From: Diplosphaera chodatii
Taxonomy: Eukaryota > Chlorophyta > Trebouxiophyceae > Prasiolales > Stichococcaceae
Direction: 5' to 3'
Length of the DNA stretch: 64,000 nt
NCBI GenBank assembly: GCA_032358165.1
Contig: JAALGY010000023.1
Location: 3,286,001-3,350,000, forward strand
Both the position numbers and the translations under genes were made by a program. Under the pieces are notes generated by a model. That model ran no database searches. It saw nothing but the letters and a program-made list of their open reading frames with translations, and had not been told where the DNA came from. Position 1 is the stretch's first letter; every line of letters begins with the position of its first letter. Below are positions 50,101-62,205 of the stretch, one piece after another.

Positions 50101-53100
50101 GACATCCAACACGACACACGATGTCTGCATAGGGTGGGGCTGCCGGCATGGTCATTGCCGACTACGCCAGACGCCAACTCCTGGCCGCCCGAGTGCAACC
50201 TCCTCCTGTCTTGTTGCCAGTACCTCATGTGCAACACTGGGAGGCGAACTTTATCTGCCCTCTCAACATATGACATCGCCTGCTGTGATGGCCAGTGCCC
50301 ACCGGTCACTCCTCTGTTGACTAAGTTTGATGTGGCAAGGCATGTGATCGGTGTACTACCTACGCATGCACTCAGCTGAGGATCTGAGGTTGGCCCAGCC
50401 CAGCCTGCGCACCGCAGGCTGGGCTTGCAAACGTCAGGTCCTCAGTTGCAGTGTGGCAGCACGCGCCTTCACAGACATGTTCACGTGCTGCACCGCTGTG
50501 CAACTTGCCACGCTGCAGCCGTATGCTGATGCTCGCATTGCACCACAGGGCCGCCTGCACACGGCGCTGGCGTACCTGGACATGGCGCCCGGCGAGGGCG
50601 CGCTGGACACCGCCGTGCTGCGGGACCGCATCTACCGGGCGGGGGGCCCCGAGCTGGCGGCAACAGCGCCTGCGCCGCCCTTCCCCTTTGTCGCGGAGGA
50701 GGTCGCCCCGTCGCCCAGCATCCAGGGTGAGCTTTCGGGTGTTGGGCCTTGGGACATGCCTGCTTACGCATACCCCCTGCACTTGTTGATGCTGCACGCA
50801 GCACTTGCAGTGAGCTTTGGCCTTTGCACGCCCAGCAGCTAGGTGTCGTGGCAGGGCATGTGCACCTGCTGCCGCGGCTGAAAGCGCTTCTCTTTGATGT
50901 TGCAGCACCGCAACAGGCGGCAGCTGCCAACGGCACCTACGGTGGCTATGGTCAACAGCAGCAACAACAGCCGCAGGCGCAGCCCCCAGCTGCCGAGAGC
51001 GGCTTCCAGGTGAGCCGCCCGCACACATATGCCTCACTTGCGCCTGGCATAATGCTTTTGCCGATGCTGGGCATACGAGTGCTTCGAGGCAAAGAGCATG
51101 GCAGCTCTGATGCAATGACCCTTCACTTACTGATGCTCGTGGCTGTGCAGTCTGCGTATGGCAAGCCGGCAGCCGCCACGCCGGCCTTTGCTGCGGCTGG
51201 CTCAACTGGCTGGTCACAACCTGCCGCTGCAGCTGCACCCAGCGCTTATGGTGCGTCTCCTGGGTGTCACCACCGACCGTGCATGTCTGATGTCATCCTC
51301 CTGCTCACCTGTCCGCCTGGTCATGTGCTTATCCTGTTTGCACTTCAGCCCAAGCAACCAGCAGCCTTGACAGGCTGCAATGGACAGCTCAGAAGCCCGC
51401 TTTGACAAGCAAGCACGGAGTGTCAGTGCTGACAATGTGTGTCTCTCCACCAGGCGCCAACGCGTACGGCGGAAGAGCAGCCAATGGCCCTGGCCTCGTG
51501 CCACCACCGCCGGTGCAGCAGCCGGCGGTGCCGCAGCGGGCCCCGTCGCAGCAGCCTGCATTTGCACCGGTTGCCTCGTCAGCAGCCTACACCCCGGCTG
51601 CGCCAATGATGCCGTCTGCAGGTGGGAGAAGAACCTGTGGGGTTCAGGGTTTGGGGCAGGGTATCAGTACCAGGGCATGTGGCGTGCTGTGGGTGCGCTC
51701 AGGACCCCCTGGCGGGTGGTGGTCCCAACATCCGGCATCTAAGGGACGTGCCCCAGGGTGGACAGAGCCAACTTCAGGGCTGGCAGCTGTCCCGCACACC
51801 AGGAGCTTCCGCCCTGCCCGGCTTGGGGTCACCTGCCAGGGCACTTCTCAAGGGGAACTGGCATGGCTCCGCTGCAGGGTACGGCACGCAGCAGCAGCAG
51901 CAGGCGCCGCCGCCGCCGCCCGGCCCTGCGGCGCCCCAGCCGTCGATGTTTGTGCCGTCCGCGCCGCAGCCCCACCAGCAGCCGCCGGCGCCGGCCTACG
52001 CGCCCCCGCAGCCGCAGGTGGGGCCATGACATATAATGAAATTATAGGGCTTGAGGACTCTCTGGCTAGCCCTGACATAGCGCACTTGGCAACAGCAACA
52101 AGTGGGGTGATGACAACGCCCTCTGCAGTTTGGGCATGCATGTTGCATGCTGAACAACTGCAACCCCTGTGTAGAACCTTCAAGACCTTGCGTTGAGTGC
52201 TCAATCACCTCATTTCCTGGTGCCATATCGCTGCCCATCCCTAACTACTATATGCGCTGCAGAAGCCCGCCTTCGCGCACTCTGCGTCGGCCTACAAGCC
52301 GGCGGCACAGCCCGCGTACCAGCAGCACGCGGGCGCGCCGCCAGCAGCCTCGGCGGCGCCCTACATCCCGGGGCACCCGTCTGCTGCAGGGTCGCCCTCC
52401 CAGGGCGCCTACCGAGCGCCGTCCGCTGCGGTGCGTGCTGGACGTTCAAATGTTCTAACAGTTCTGCCGTTCGTCTGGTTGTCCCCAGCAGGCCTCCCCA
52501 GCAGGCCTCAGCAAATTACACGCTGTGCATTGCAAGTGCAACGGGTGCCAGTGTCATTGTTGCCACACACGCGGATAGCAGTGGCAATCCTGCAGCCATG
52601 GTTGGCCGCCCAGTCTCACTCTATGAAATATTGTCTGCAGTCGATGCCGCCGGGCGTGTTTGTGCCATCGTCGACAGCCGCATCACCGAGGCATGGCCCC
52701 CCCGGGGCGATGCAGCCGGGCGGCTTCGGCGGCCCCGCCGGAGGGCCCCCCCTGCAGCAGCAGGCTGCGCCCCCGCAGCCCGTGGCGCCGCCGGCGCCGG
52801 TGGGACCGCCGCCCGGCACCAACATCAGCACCGTGGACACCTCCAAGGTGGCGGCGGACATGCAGCCGGTGGTGGCGGCCCTGGGGCAGCTGTTTGCGGG
52901 GGTGGCGGCGGCGCAGGGCGCGCAGCCCGCCAAGAAGCGCGAGCTGGACGACAGCTCCAAGCGCCTCGGGGTGCTGTTCTGGTGCGCAAAACCCTTGCTG
53001 CTGCTGCTCCAAGCTGCACACCGTGATGTGGACGACGGTCCCTTGCAGCTACTGTTCCGCACAGTGCAAGAGGGGGAGATTGGACGCCATTTCTACTTCT

Positions 53101-53623
53101 CTACTGGCGTGAAGACCAGCTGCAAAGGCAGAGTCCTGGCCGCAGCAGCCATCAAGTCTTCTGGTGCCCACTCGCCACGATGTGACGGTCGCTGCCTTCA
53201 GAGTCGTCAAGCACACTACCCATGGTTTGCAGGCACCTGAACACGCAAGATGTGTCGGAGCCGGTCCAGCAGGAGCTGCAGCAGCTGGCGGCCGCGCTGA
53301 CGGCGGGTGATGGATCCGCCGCCAAGCGCGTGCAGGTGAAGGCAGTTGTCAAGTTATCAAATATCTACCTTTCATTAACGCGTCTTCAGATGGTCTATGG
53401 CGGCTTGCACATGCATGGCAGCCGTGCTGAGTGCCGTGGTATGCTGCCTATTCCTCCAGCAGTGCTTGGCTGTCAGTGGTGTAGCGGAGCTGTCTGTGTG
53501 CTCACAAGGTGAGCTTCATCGATGCTGAACGCCCTGCAGGTGGGACTCACGACTACGGCATGGACAGAGTGCTCGCAGTGGCTCACGGCGCTGAAGCGCC
53601 TGCTGAAGGCTCAATACGGTTAG
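44163..53623 (+). CDS. SEC31: SEC31, COPII outer-coat subunit
   Basis: About 26 exons over 9.5 kb, the first 44163-44288 and the last 53540-53623. The N-terminal WD40 propeller is clear: [118 protein letters not shown] and [20 protein letters not shown]. It is followed by the helical middle ([50 protein letters not shown]), a long Pro/Ala/Gln-rich linker (exons 50906-52430) and the C-terminal helical domain ([34 protein letters not shown]). SEC31 with SEC13 forms the cage of vesicles leaving the endoplasmic reticulum; the Pro-rich part contacts SEC23/SAR1. Domain order is normal. Donor positions of exons 4 and 5 (about 45190 and 45370) are the least certain. Confidence 0.92.
48192..48262. repeat. 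Hairpin in a SEC31 intron
   Basis: Within the intron 47917-48544. The core is a perfect inverted repeat, GCACATGGTGCTG / CAGCACCATGTGC, with a two-base loop, flanked by an imperfect outer pair (GGCAGGGCTGATCA against TGATGCGCCCTGCC). The total stem is about 34 bp. Confidence 0.75.
50376..50445. repeat. Long hairpin in a SEC31 intron
   Basis: Within the intron 50081-50548. The inner arms GCCCAGCCTGCG / CGCAGGCTGGGC are perfect with a three-base loop. The outer arms (CTGAGGATCTGAGGTT against the complement of its partner) match with few mismatches, making a stem of about 33 bp. Confidence 0.75.
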
Positions 53624-54106
53624 GACCGCTGGTGGGGGAATTGCCGCTGCTGCAAGGACTGGTCAGCATGCACAGTGTGCACCGGGAACACCATGGGACA
53701 GGACGTTGAGCTGGGACATGATATGTTTCCACTGCCAGTATACAGAACTGTTGCGTCAACAATAGTGAGCAGCTATTTACACTGCGAACAGGCTAGCAAA
53801 AACAAGTTCATAGACGGTTACAGACAGCAAAGATGCTTCAGGTTTCAGCTCTTTGCAGAAGCCTTTCTGATGCCCAGCAGCACAGAAGGCAGCCAACCAA
53901 ACGTGTTCGCACAAACACTGCCATGGTGCGATCCTTGCGACAGCAACCAACGGTCGCATCCGCCAGTAGTGCCAACACTGATGCCATCTCACGTTCGTGT
54001 GCGTGGCTTTGAAACAGCTGACCATGCATGTTTCCCTCGAAACATACTTCTGGTACATACCCTTTTGCAGCACAACAAAAGCACAGCGTGGCAGAAGCTG
54101 TGCCTC
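53624..54106. other. Convergent intergenic region with a putative minus-strand polyadenylation signal
   Basis: About 480 bases between the SEC31 stop and the stop of the small secreted protein. TTACA at 53818-53822 (TGTAA on the minus strand) lies about 285 nt past the latter's stop; another is at 53777-53781. No coding signal. Confidence 0.45.
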
Positions 54107-54903
54107 TCATGGGCCATAGCAGCGGCCGCTGGTGCCGTCACACCACTTGGCCCCGCAGCAGTCGGAGGTGGCGTTGCAGCGTGGTGTGGACGCCAGCTGG
54201 CGCCCCGTCAGGCAGCATGCCAGTTGCGCATTGAAGGCGCACGGCGGCGGGTGGTCCCCCTGCGGGACTTACAATCCTTGGGTCAGCATGCTGCTGCTGT
54301 TGGCATGGCGCAAAGCCTTGGAAACAGTGCGTCCTACACCTGTGAGCGAGGGGCATGGGCTGCTCAAGTACAACAGCAACCATGCATTCTGATGTGTGCC
54401 AGTACAAGCGTGTTGACAAATACATACATCCACAGGTTGCCCTGTGCACATTGATGCTGAGACTGGAGCACCTCGTGCACCTGAGAGCAGCCGCAGATCA
54501 CGGCGTCTGACGGCCCAATGTGAGCGCAGTCGGCGTTGCTGCTGCAGCTGGGGCTCTGCCACGTCTTCTCGGACTGTGGACCTGCATGCCATGTTGAATC
54601 ATGACAAAGAAGATAGAGGAAAGGGAACCATGGAAGGGGCTGACCAGCTGTGCAGTAGGCACATAAATGCTGACCACTACAGATGCCGTGGACTGATCAG
54701 TCTGCACCAGCGAGACGCTGCGTGTGCATTGCAGAACGTTTGGTGTAGGCCTTTTAGCAGAACGATGCTGCTGTAGCTTGCCAAGAACCTGGCCAGCAGT
54801 GCGCACCGCGGATAAGGGGAGCGGCGGCAGCTGGCGAGGAGCCGAGTGCTGACATGGCCACAATGCAGACCGCGGCTAACAGCAGCCATTCGGGCCGACG
54901 CAT
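54107..54903 (-). CDS. Small secreted cysteine-rich protein 3
   Basis: Three exons, 54903-54807, 54581-54481 and 54259-54107, in agreeing phase, encode 115 residues. The start MRRPEWLLLAAVCIVAMSA is a typical signal peptide, with cleavage likely after SSPAAAA. The mature part of about 90 residues has twelve cysteines in the order SCSSNADC, CGCSQ, PCAFNAQLACCLTG, RCNATSDCCGAKWC and GRCYG. The spacing C-x6-CC-x3-C-x6-C near the end is like compact disulfide-knot or whey-acidic-type folds, but I do not assign a family or function. It ends GRCYGP and a TGA. It is not obviously related to the two cysteine-rich proteins at 26-29 kb. Confidence 0.68.
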
Positions 54904-56489
54904 GCCCGTATCCTTGTCTCTAACGCGAGTCATGCTGCTCCGGTTGTACGAGACGTGTAGCAGGCCGCCATTTGCAAAAAGAGCGAGTGCAGGCAGCTGA
55001 AGGGAGCCCGCAGGCAGGATCACACCATGTCAGCAACACATCATCCTTGGACGCTGCCCAATGGACTGCAGCTGTAAGTGTCAGTCATTTCGGCTGCTGC
55101 TGGGCACATCTAGATGTGCTTGCACATCGCGGCTGGCAGTTTCGTATGCGCCAGGCCGCCAGGACATGCAAGATGATCCGGAAACATACAGGCGCCAGCG
55201 TGGCCAGGCATGAGATGAACGCCATAGCGTCTGCGCAGCAGATCAGCTTTACCATCGCCTGCCATCGGCGGTGTGCATGCATGAGATGCCATCCCTGTAC
55301 GGGCGCAGGCTGCGCGACTTCATCTCTGACGTGAGAGCCAGTGGGGACCGACATACTCCATAGCAAATCGCCACAGCACCCCAAAGTTGTACAACCTGTC
55401 CCTTTGGGCCAAGCATGCCGTTACGACCATTGCACCTTGTGCTTCCAAGGCACAGGTGCATATGAAACCTTTGGCCGAGCTCACACCCGTCCCTCCAGCA
55501 GCTACAGTCCATGCCATGCACATGAAATTACCTGTTCTCCAATATCAGACGTGCGCCACCACGCCGGCATCCGCCACGGCTGATAGATCCCAGGCACGAC
55601 CACTCATCACTCAAGCCCACGTAAGCAGAAGGATCTCGCGCCCTCTCGCTGTTATCAGTGGGCAACGCCTGCGCCATGCTCGCTTACATCATTCTTTGGT
55701 CAGGAGGAATCAAATAGTATAGGGAGACCTGTACCATATCACCTAGCTTGCAAGCGTGGTTTTGATTCAGGTAGAGAGCTAGGCAGTCTGCGATGCCACC
55801 TTCTGCGGGCCTCCAGCGCGCAGACAGCTGCTTGCCGGCGGCCTGCGGCCCCGGCGTCTTTGAGCCTGGTGTGAAGGGCTTCGTCGTGCAGCCGCCGTGG
55901 ATGCCGCACCACCTGGAACTCAGGTTGGTCCGCACCTCGAGGTCCCACTCAAGGCCCCTTCTCAAGCTCGTGTGTGTCGTTGGGCAACCTTCCGCAGCCC
56001 ACATGCTAATGCGCCATCTGGATGTCAGTTGCTGGAGTCTGTGCTGCACAGCCCAGCTGGCGCACCCTGACGTCGTATCTGTTTTGTTCGCTGTGCACAA
56101 CCTGCCCACCCTGGGACGCATGCTGCCATTCCTCAGGCCAACACAAAGCGGTCCAGCAGACACCGCTGCGGCTTCTCAGACACTGACCCATGCTCATGAG
56201 TGATGAGCGGGTGGCACTTGCCAAGCCGTCTGGGTGGCACTTGCTAAACCGCGTGCTTCTGTTGGCGCCAGGGAGAATCCTGACATGGAGCACACGGAGC
56301 ACAGCAGCCAGCCGCTCAGCATCTTCCACAATCGTGCTGATGCCAGGTGCTGCACCGTTCTACATATTGCAGGAAGCAGTGACTCCTTGATGGAGCCCCT
56401 GTGCTATGTCTCATGTGGGCATGCGCGTCATGTTCTTACCGTACGGTCGTGCTGACCTCCCCTGTCGCAGACACAGGCAACAGGCCGGC
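54904..56489. other. Unassigned stretch, possibly an unrecognised gene
   Basis: About 1.6 kb with no model. On the plus strand, 55785-55924 lies between AG and GT, is open and reads like protein (CLPAACGPGVFEPGVKGF). On the minus strand 55880-55685 is also open and ends KLGDMVQVSLYYLIP...MM followed by TAA; minus-strand 55285-55120 has a hydrophobic stretch (FISCLATLAPVCF). I could not connect these into one gene on either strand. Confidence 0.3.
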
Positions 56490-58369
56490 ATGGGGGATCT
56501 GGCGAGCGAGCTGGTCGACATCATACTCGACATGGTATGGCAGCTGGAGACACGGCCTTCTTTGCACCACCAGCATCGTTCAGCTGCCAATCTCCCGGTG
56601 GCCAGCAATGGTGCCATCAGCAGCGCTGACGCTGATGCAGCCATCAGCTCTTCAAGCAGCAGCAGCAACAGCGCAGGTGGCGGCACAAGTGGCTCATCAG
56701 GCAATGGCAGCGGCAGCAGCAGCACCGCCCTGCAGCAGCCGGAGCTCAGCTGGCACCCTGCACAGGAGGAAGTGGCGGCTTGGGCTTCCTACCGCCTGGT
56801 GTGCCGCCATTGGAATGAGTTCTTCAGGCGCAAGTCATTGGCTCTGCGCTTCGAACAGCCTCTGAAGGATGCGCAGTTGCACTGGCTGGCAGCTGGCCCC
56901 GCGGCTGTGCGCAGCCTGTGCTTTGGCCCAGGGGAGCAGCGTGCCTTCAGGGTGCTGGGCAGCTACCGGTTCCAGGCTGCGGCGGCGCCGTCGCTGGCCA
57001 CGCTGCGGGGGGTGCCGCTGTCCAACGCGCGGGACCTGACGACCCGCCTGTCCGACTTCTCGCGGCTGCGCCACCTGCACGCTGCAGGGGGGTCGCCCGC
57101 GCTGCGCTTCGCCGACCTGCCGCCCTCGCTGCGAGTGAGTCTTCAACAACCCATTGACTGTGCTGTGCGTCAGGCTGTTCGGGATGCCGGCGGCTGCAGC
57201 CCCCGTGGCTCCTGCATGGAGGGGTCGAGTTGTCGTGCGCCGCTGCTACAGGGTTGCCAGCCCTGTACATCCATACACCCCTTGGTCGACTACTACTTCA
57301 GGCCAGAAGTTCATAAACTCATGCAGCCTTCCGCCGAATGGCCCGTACCTATTGCTCTGCCCTTGCCGTGCTGCAGTCGCTGGAGGTCGAGGGGCTGGAG
57401 CGCTGCAGCCTGCGGTCCGGGCTGCCCCAGGGTGGGGACACACCAGCCACAGCAGCGACTGCCACCGCCGACTGCGCGCCGCCCCTGCCGCTGCCGCCAC
57501 TCACGAACGCCAACCTGCACAGCACCAGCCTCGTCTCCTCCGACACCCTGCAGGTTGGTTGGCCTGTTGTTGTGCTGCAACCCCCACCTCAGCATGCTGC
57601 CGTGCTGCCAGCCGGCTGCCTGCCTTGCTACATGCAGCAGAACAAGTTGCAAGACGTCTGCAGCGGAAAATGCTGACAGCTTACATTCATGCTGCAGCTG
57701 TACCCAGACTGGCTGTCGGGCCTCCAGGGCAGCGTGTCTGTGGAGTGCAAGGACCTGGTGCTGCCGCTGCCGCCTCGCCAGATCGAAGGTGTGCATCCTG
57801 CCTACTGCATCGCCCTCCCGCCCGCCACAGCTGCTCTCTCGCTGTGCATTGCCGGCCTGCAGCTGCTGTGACCCGGGAGACTCACGTGCATCCACTTCAT
57901 GCCGCGCAATTCCTCTGGCCTGTTGACGCACCGTTGTGCTTTGATACGGATGGGGCGCAGGCGAGACACGCTTCATGCGTGTGGAGACGCTGGCCAAGCT
58001 GCTGGCGGACAGCAGCATTGCAACCCTGCACCTGCACTTCAAGGTGACACGCCACAGCACCGCGCTCATGTACCCATCAACTTTGGTACATCTGGTCAAG
58101 CAAGGGAGAACAGGGTCGGTCAATTGTGCTGCCTTTGCTCTCCTTTGCTCAACGCGGACTATTCTACACTGTCACCTGACTTATTCCTCTGTCCTGTCAT
58201 TTTACGACAGGAGATGGTGCTGCTGGACTTTGTGGCTGCGGCGTGGCCGGTGGTCGTGTATGTGCTGCTGGACGGCAGGATGCTGCTGGACACCCTGGAG
58301 CGCAACCACCCCGGGGTCTTCAAAGTGCTGAAGGTCGACGGCGGGGTGGCACTTCAGCGGTTGGAGTAG
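56490..58369 (+). CDS. F-box-like protein with Ser-rich insert and leucine-rich C-terminus
   Basis: Exons 56490-57134, 57377-57553, 57697-57788, 57961-58043 and 58211-58369, phases agreeing. The start MGDLASELVDIILDMVWQLE and the segment WASYRLVCRHWNEFFRRKSL together look like an F-box (LPxELxxxIL...LxxVCRxWxxL). They are separated by a Ser/Gly/Asn/Ala-rich low-complexity insert of about 80 residues (ISSSSSSSNSAGGGTSGS). The remainder has leucine-rich character (FSRLRHLHAAGG, SLEVEGLERCSLRSG, VETLAKLLADSSIATLHL, EMVLLDFVAAAWPVV) as in F-box/LRR substrate adaptors of SCF ubiquitin ligases, though the LRR consensus is weak. The product is about 385 residues. No transmembrane segment is predicted. 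Confidence 0.52.
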
Positions 58370-59193
58370 CAGCAGCAGCACGTGCAATCAACCCGCTTGG
58401 CTCATGGGTACATCAGCCGCGCAGTAGACGAGCAGCTCAGATGCTGTAGACGAGTGGCTCGAATGCTGCTGTGGCTAGCAAGAGCCGGCGCTTCGTTGGT
58501 ATCATGCTGGCCCCCAAACATGCATGCAGCATGCTGCAGCAGATTGGCAGCATTCAAGGCATGACTGCATGGCTTTGTACATAAGCCTAGGTAGCGAGTG
58601 GTGTATATTAAACAATCCGCTATGCTTTCGTGCTTGCAACGCTGGTGTTGCATTGCCGCAGACGTTTTGTGTGTCATTTGCTGTATGGTCACTTGGTCAG
58701 GTGCAGATGCTGGGCCGCAGCGCATTTGATTGGGTAGTCCGCTTTGTCTGAGTTTTGTCGGGGTCGGCGCGTGTTGTCCTTGCCACATTATGAAGCATGC
58801 GGCTATGTTCGGCTGTTAGATGCTGTTCCATGCGCTTGCGCTGGGCTGTGCACATGCTTTGGGATCTGAAGGTGTTGGCATTGAGAATGCTCAGTGGGTT
58901 GGAGGTGTCGACCACTGTTCTCCCACTACCGTATGCGGGGGTCGCCACCCTGCCTGCTGCAGGGTGGCGACCCAAGAGGGCATCCAACTGTCATCAGTTT
59001 GCCCGACAGATCTACGGTTTCGACGCCCGGCTGACAAATCCGCTTGCGCCGCATCTCAGCGCCGCTGGACCGCGGACCCAGCTGCGTCGTATTGCGAACT
59101 ACCGCAGAGCATCGCAGCGGCCTGCGGCCTGCCTGGGATCGGCCTGAGGCTGCACTTCAGCAAATCACAGACGCGGCTGGAGCGCAACTCAGC
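58370..59193. other. Intergenic, no gene seen; contains a hairpin
   Basis: About 820 bases between two plus-strand genes. It should contain the F-box gene 3' region and the promoter of the next gene. Apart from the inverted repeat at 58939-58973 nothing stands out. Confidence 0.5.
58939..58973. repeat. Perfect inverted repeat, 14-bp arms
   Basis: GGGTCGCCACCCTG, then a seven-base loop, then CAGGGTGGCGACCC. Lies about 220 bases upstream of the start at 59194, so it may sit in the promoter or 5' leader of the membrane-protein gene. Confidence 0.8.
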
Positions 59194-62100
59194 ATGGCGC
59201 GGGCAGCAGTGGCGCTGTGCGCGCTGGCTGCGTACCTGCAGGTGCGTGTATGCTGCCTGCAGACTTGCCGGGGCCGTTGCAGGCGTGCTGCACGCGTGCT
59301 CTGATCAGAGCGAAGTCTTCGCATCTGGCGCATGCATGCGGCGACGCCATGCTTGGACTGTTGTGGGCGGCGTCAGACCCCCCGCACAGTGCATAACTCG
59401 CTGCCATGCATGCGCGGCTGTTGCTTGGGAGCAGCTCGGCTGATGCTGTACGGCGGGCAGTTGAACGGTTGGTCTACCGAGATGCGGCAGAGCCTCCTCC
59501 AATGGCATCTAGCTGCCCCCAGCTCCCCCCTATCGATGTCATGATCCAGAGCTGCGCCTCGTCCGCGGCAGCGATGATCTAGCTGGGCAGGGTGGCCCTC
59601 GCATGCGTGCCTTTCTCTGTGATGGGAACGGACTTCCAACCTGGCTGCTTCACACGCGTTGGCTGGCGTGAGCGCTAGCTGCTCGAATGCTCAGCCATTC
59701 TCAGCCATCGGCGATGCCTGCAGGCCGCGGCGCGGCGTCAGACAGCGACCCAGTGTTATAGGTTGCCGATTCCAGCAGCCGCGGCCTGCCTGAACCTGAA
59801 AAGACTGTCATGCGTAACCGCGGTCTCGACACGCTGCAGCAGCCTGATCCACGGCGTCAGAAGGCCAATCAGCTGCACCAGCGTCTCGTTGCTGCTGTCG
59901 CCTGATGCGTCCTCGGCCGTGCAGACGCCCGTGCCTCTGCCACCTTCGGGTCGCGTGATGGCAGTCTTGTCACCGGTCCTACAGCGCAGAGCACCATCAA
60001 AACTCCTTGGCATTCGGAGTTTCCTCGTTGATGCTCGATGGTGGCAACACAGCCGTACGCTGGTGTATATTGTCGCTGACTGTGCAAGTTGAAGCCCCGT
60101 GAACACGTGCGCCAAAGTGCCTGACTTTTGACCTGCTACATCATTGCGTGCTGCTGCAACCAGTGCGCTCCTTTTTGGACTACGCAGTTGGTCAGCTGCC
60201 TGAGCGCGGACACATCTGCTGGGCACATCGGCGGCGGCGGCCGTGACGCCAGTGTGCTGCGGGTTGAATTTTCATGCACGGGGCTTTCGGCAGACCATGC
60301 CCACGGCACAGATTTCGGGTGAGCCTGATGCGCTGTGAGCAGCACCATATGTTTGACGACCAGCGTACCCTGCATCCGGCGCTGTAGACTCCCGAAGCGT
60401 GTGACTCACACAGTGCCCAGCCTCCTGTTGCGTTCCGCAGGCCACTGATTGCAAAGGTGTCAGAAGTGCCACTGGCAGCAGTCAATCAGATAGCTGTGGG
60501 TGGTCCAGATGGTGGAGTCGTGCAGGCAAGGGCTCCCCCCGCATGACATCACCCTGTTCCTTGCCATCCCTGCTTGTGCTGATGCCGGTTGGCAGCATGA
60601 TCGCCATAGTACGCTTGCGCTCACACGCCCCCTGCTGCATGCACAGGTGTCGGCAGACATCCAGGCAGTGAACCTCGCGGCTCCCTATGCCAGGCTCAGC
60701 AGCGGCGGCGCCCCCGGCGTTTTCGCAGCAGCCCTGCAATCAATCGGAGCCGCCTACAGCCCACACTCTCTGCAGGTGAGCAGCCATATCATCATAGTGG
60801 AACGATGCTCGCTGTCCTGTTGAACTACAGCATGCCACACCAGCAAGGTGCGCACATGCCAGGAGACACTGGCCTCGCGCGTCAGATGGCACCGTAGGCA
60901 TGCGACTGGCGCGAGTCAACTGCAGGTTTCTGCACCTGCGTGGGTGGCGGAGGCGGCGCAGGCAGCCCGGGACCCCGGGCACGAGGGGAAGCTGCGCTTC
61001 GTCATGTCGGGCGTCGCGCTGCCCGACCTCGACCAGACCCGCCTCAGGTGCCGCCCACCCTGCAGCAAGCTCTCCGCCCGCCACACGGCTCCCCTAGTCA
61101 GCTCAGGGTCATTCAATACCAGCCATGCAGCGAGCCTGTTGTGTTTGGAATGACAGAACAAACTAGTGGCTGACGAAGACAGGTGCTGATGGGCTGCCTG
61201 CGCCATATGTCCGCTACAGGGCCGTCCTCGGCAGCGTCACCGGCGTGCGGCTGGGCGACGTGCAGGTCCTCGGCGTGGAGTACGCGGTGGCGGCCAGGGT
61301 TTTGGGGCGCCGCGGCGGCGACGGCTACCGCACGCTGCGCGTCACGGCGGCGGTGACGGCTTCAGCTGCCGCCGCGGGCAGCCTGCGGCTTGCAGCCGAG
61401 GAGCGGGTGAGGTTCATGGGCGCTGCTGTACATTGCAGCAGCATCGTTGTGCATCCACCCTTGTCCGGTCCGCTGGCAGTGTCCAATCGACGCCCGCCTT
61501 GTGGCATCTCACTGCTGGCACTAGATGCTGCTCATTTTGACGCCTATCACATACTGTACGGCTGAACACTCGGCGCTGTGCTGCAGCCGTCGCTGGCAAA
61601 GGCTCTGAGGGCGGAGCTGGGCGCTAGCTTCTGCGAGGGGTCCCTCGAGGTCACCTTTCCACCTGGTGCGCGCCTGTTGCGAGGTGCTACGGTGGACATC
61701 TCTGGCCATAGAGCGCCGTTGCCTGCCAGGTGCCCACTCACCGGGAGTGCTTTAGACCTGCAAATTGCTCAGCATTCCACTCTGCTGCAGGGGCTCTGTC
61801 GGGCACCCCGCGCTCCTTCCTGCCCCCCTTCAGCAGCAGCAGCAGCAGTAGCGGCGGCGGCGCCGGCATCGACTGGCAGCAGCACCTGGTCACCTTTGCG
61901 TCAGCAGCTGCTGGCGCGGCGACGTTCGCTGCTGTGTTCTGCTGCGTCTCAGCCATGGTCAACTGCTGCCGCAGCATGGTGTGCAGACAGTCAACCAAGC
62001 ACCTGCGCTTTGGAAGCGCACTTGCCAAACGAAGTTGTGTGCCATTGCCTCCCCTGCATACAACATACAGTTGATGCTTTTGGGATTGTCCTGCCAGCAG

Positions 62101-62205
62101 GCGGTGGCGGCGTCAACCGCCAGTAGCGCGCACACAAGCGCAGCCGCAGCGCAGTGGGCAAACCCTGCGTACCAGAAGCTGCCTGCAGTCGGCGGCAGCA
62201 CATAG
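59194..62205 (+). CDS. Type I membrane protein with two SEA/adhesin-like repeats
   Basis: Exons 59194-59241, 60188-60318, 60441-60525, 60647-60775, 60926-61047, 61220-61406, 61587-61665, 61791-61978 and 62101-62205; every junction is in phase, giving 357 residues. It begins with a short signal peptide (MARAAVALCALAAY). Two repeats of about 120 residues follow, each with a beta-rich opening (LRVEFSCTGLS...; LRFVMSGVALP...), a middle (VPLAAVNQIAVGG; VRLGDVQVLGVEY) and an Ala/Leu-rich helix (GVFAAALQSIGAA; SLAKALRAELGA). This pattern is common in large repeat proteins of algae. A Ser/Gly linker, one membrane segment (FASAAAGAATFAAVFCCVSA) and a short tail ending AYQKLPAVGGST complete it. The intron at 60526-60646 begins GC. 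Intron 1 is nearly 950 bases; another exon may hide there. Role is presumably at the cell surface. Confidence 0.6.

Noticed and set aside
51848..52204. Repetitive Ala/Gly/Pro-rich frames on the minus strand in the SEC31 linker
   Set aside because: They are shadows of the Pro/Gln-rich SEC31 exons on the plus strand.
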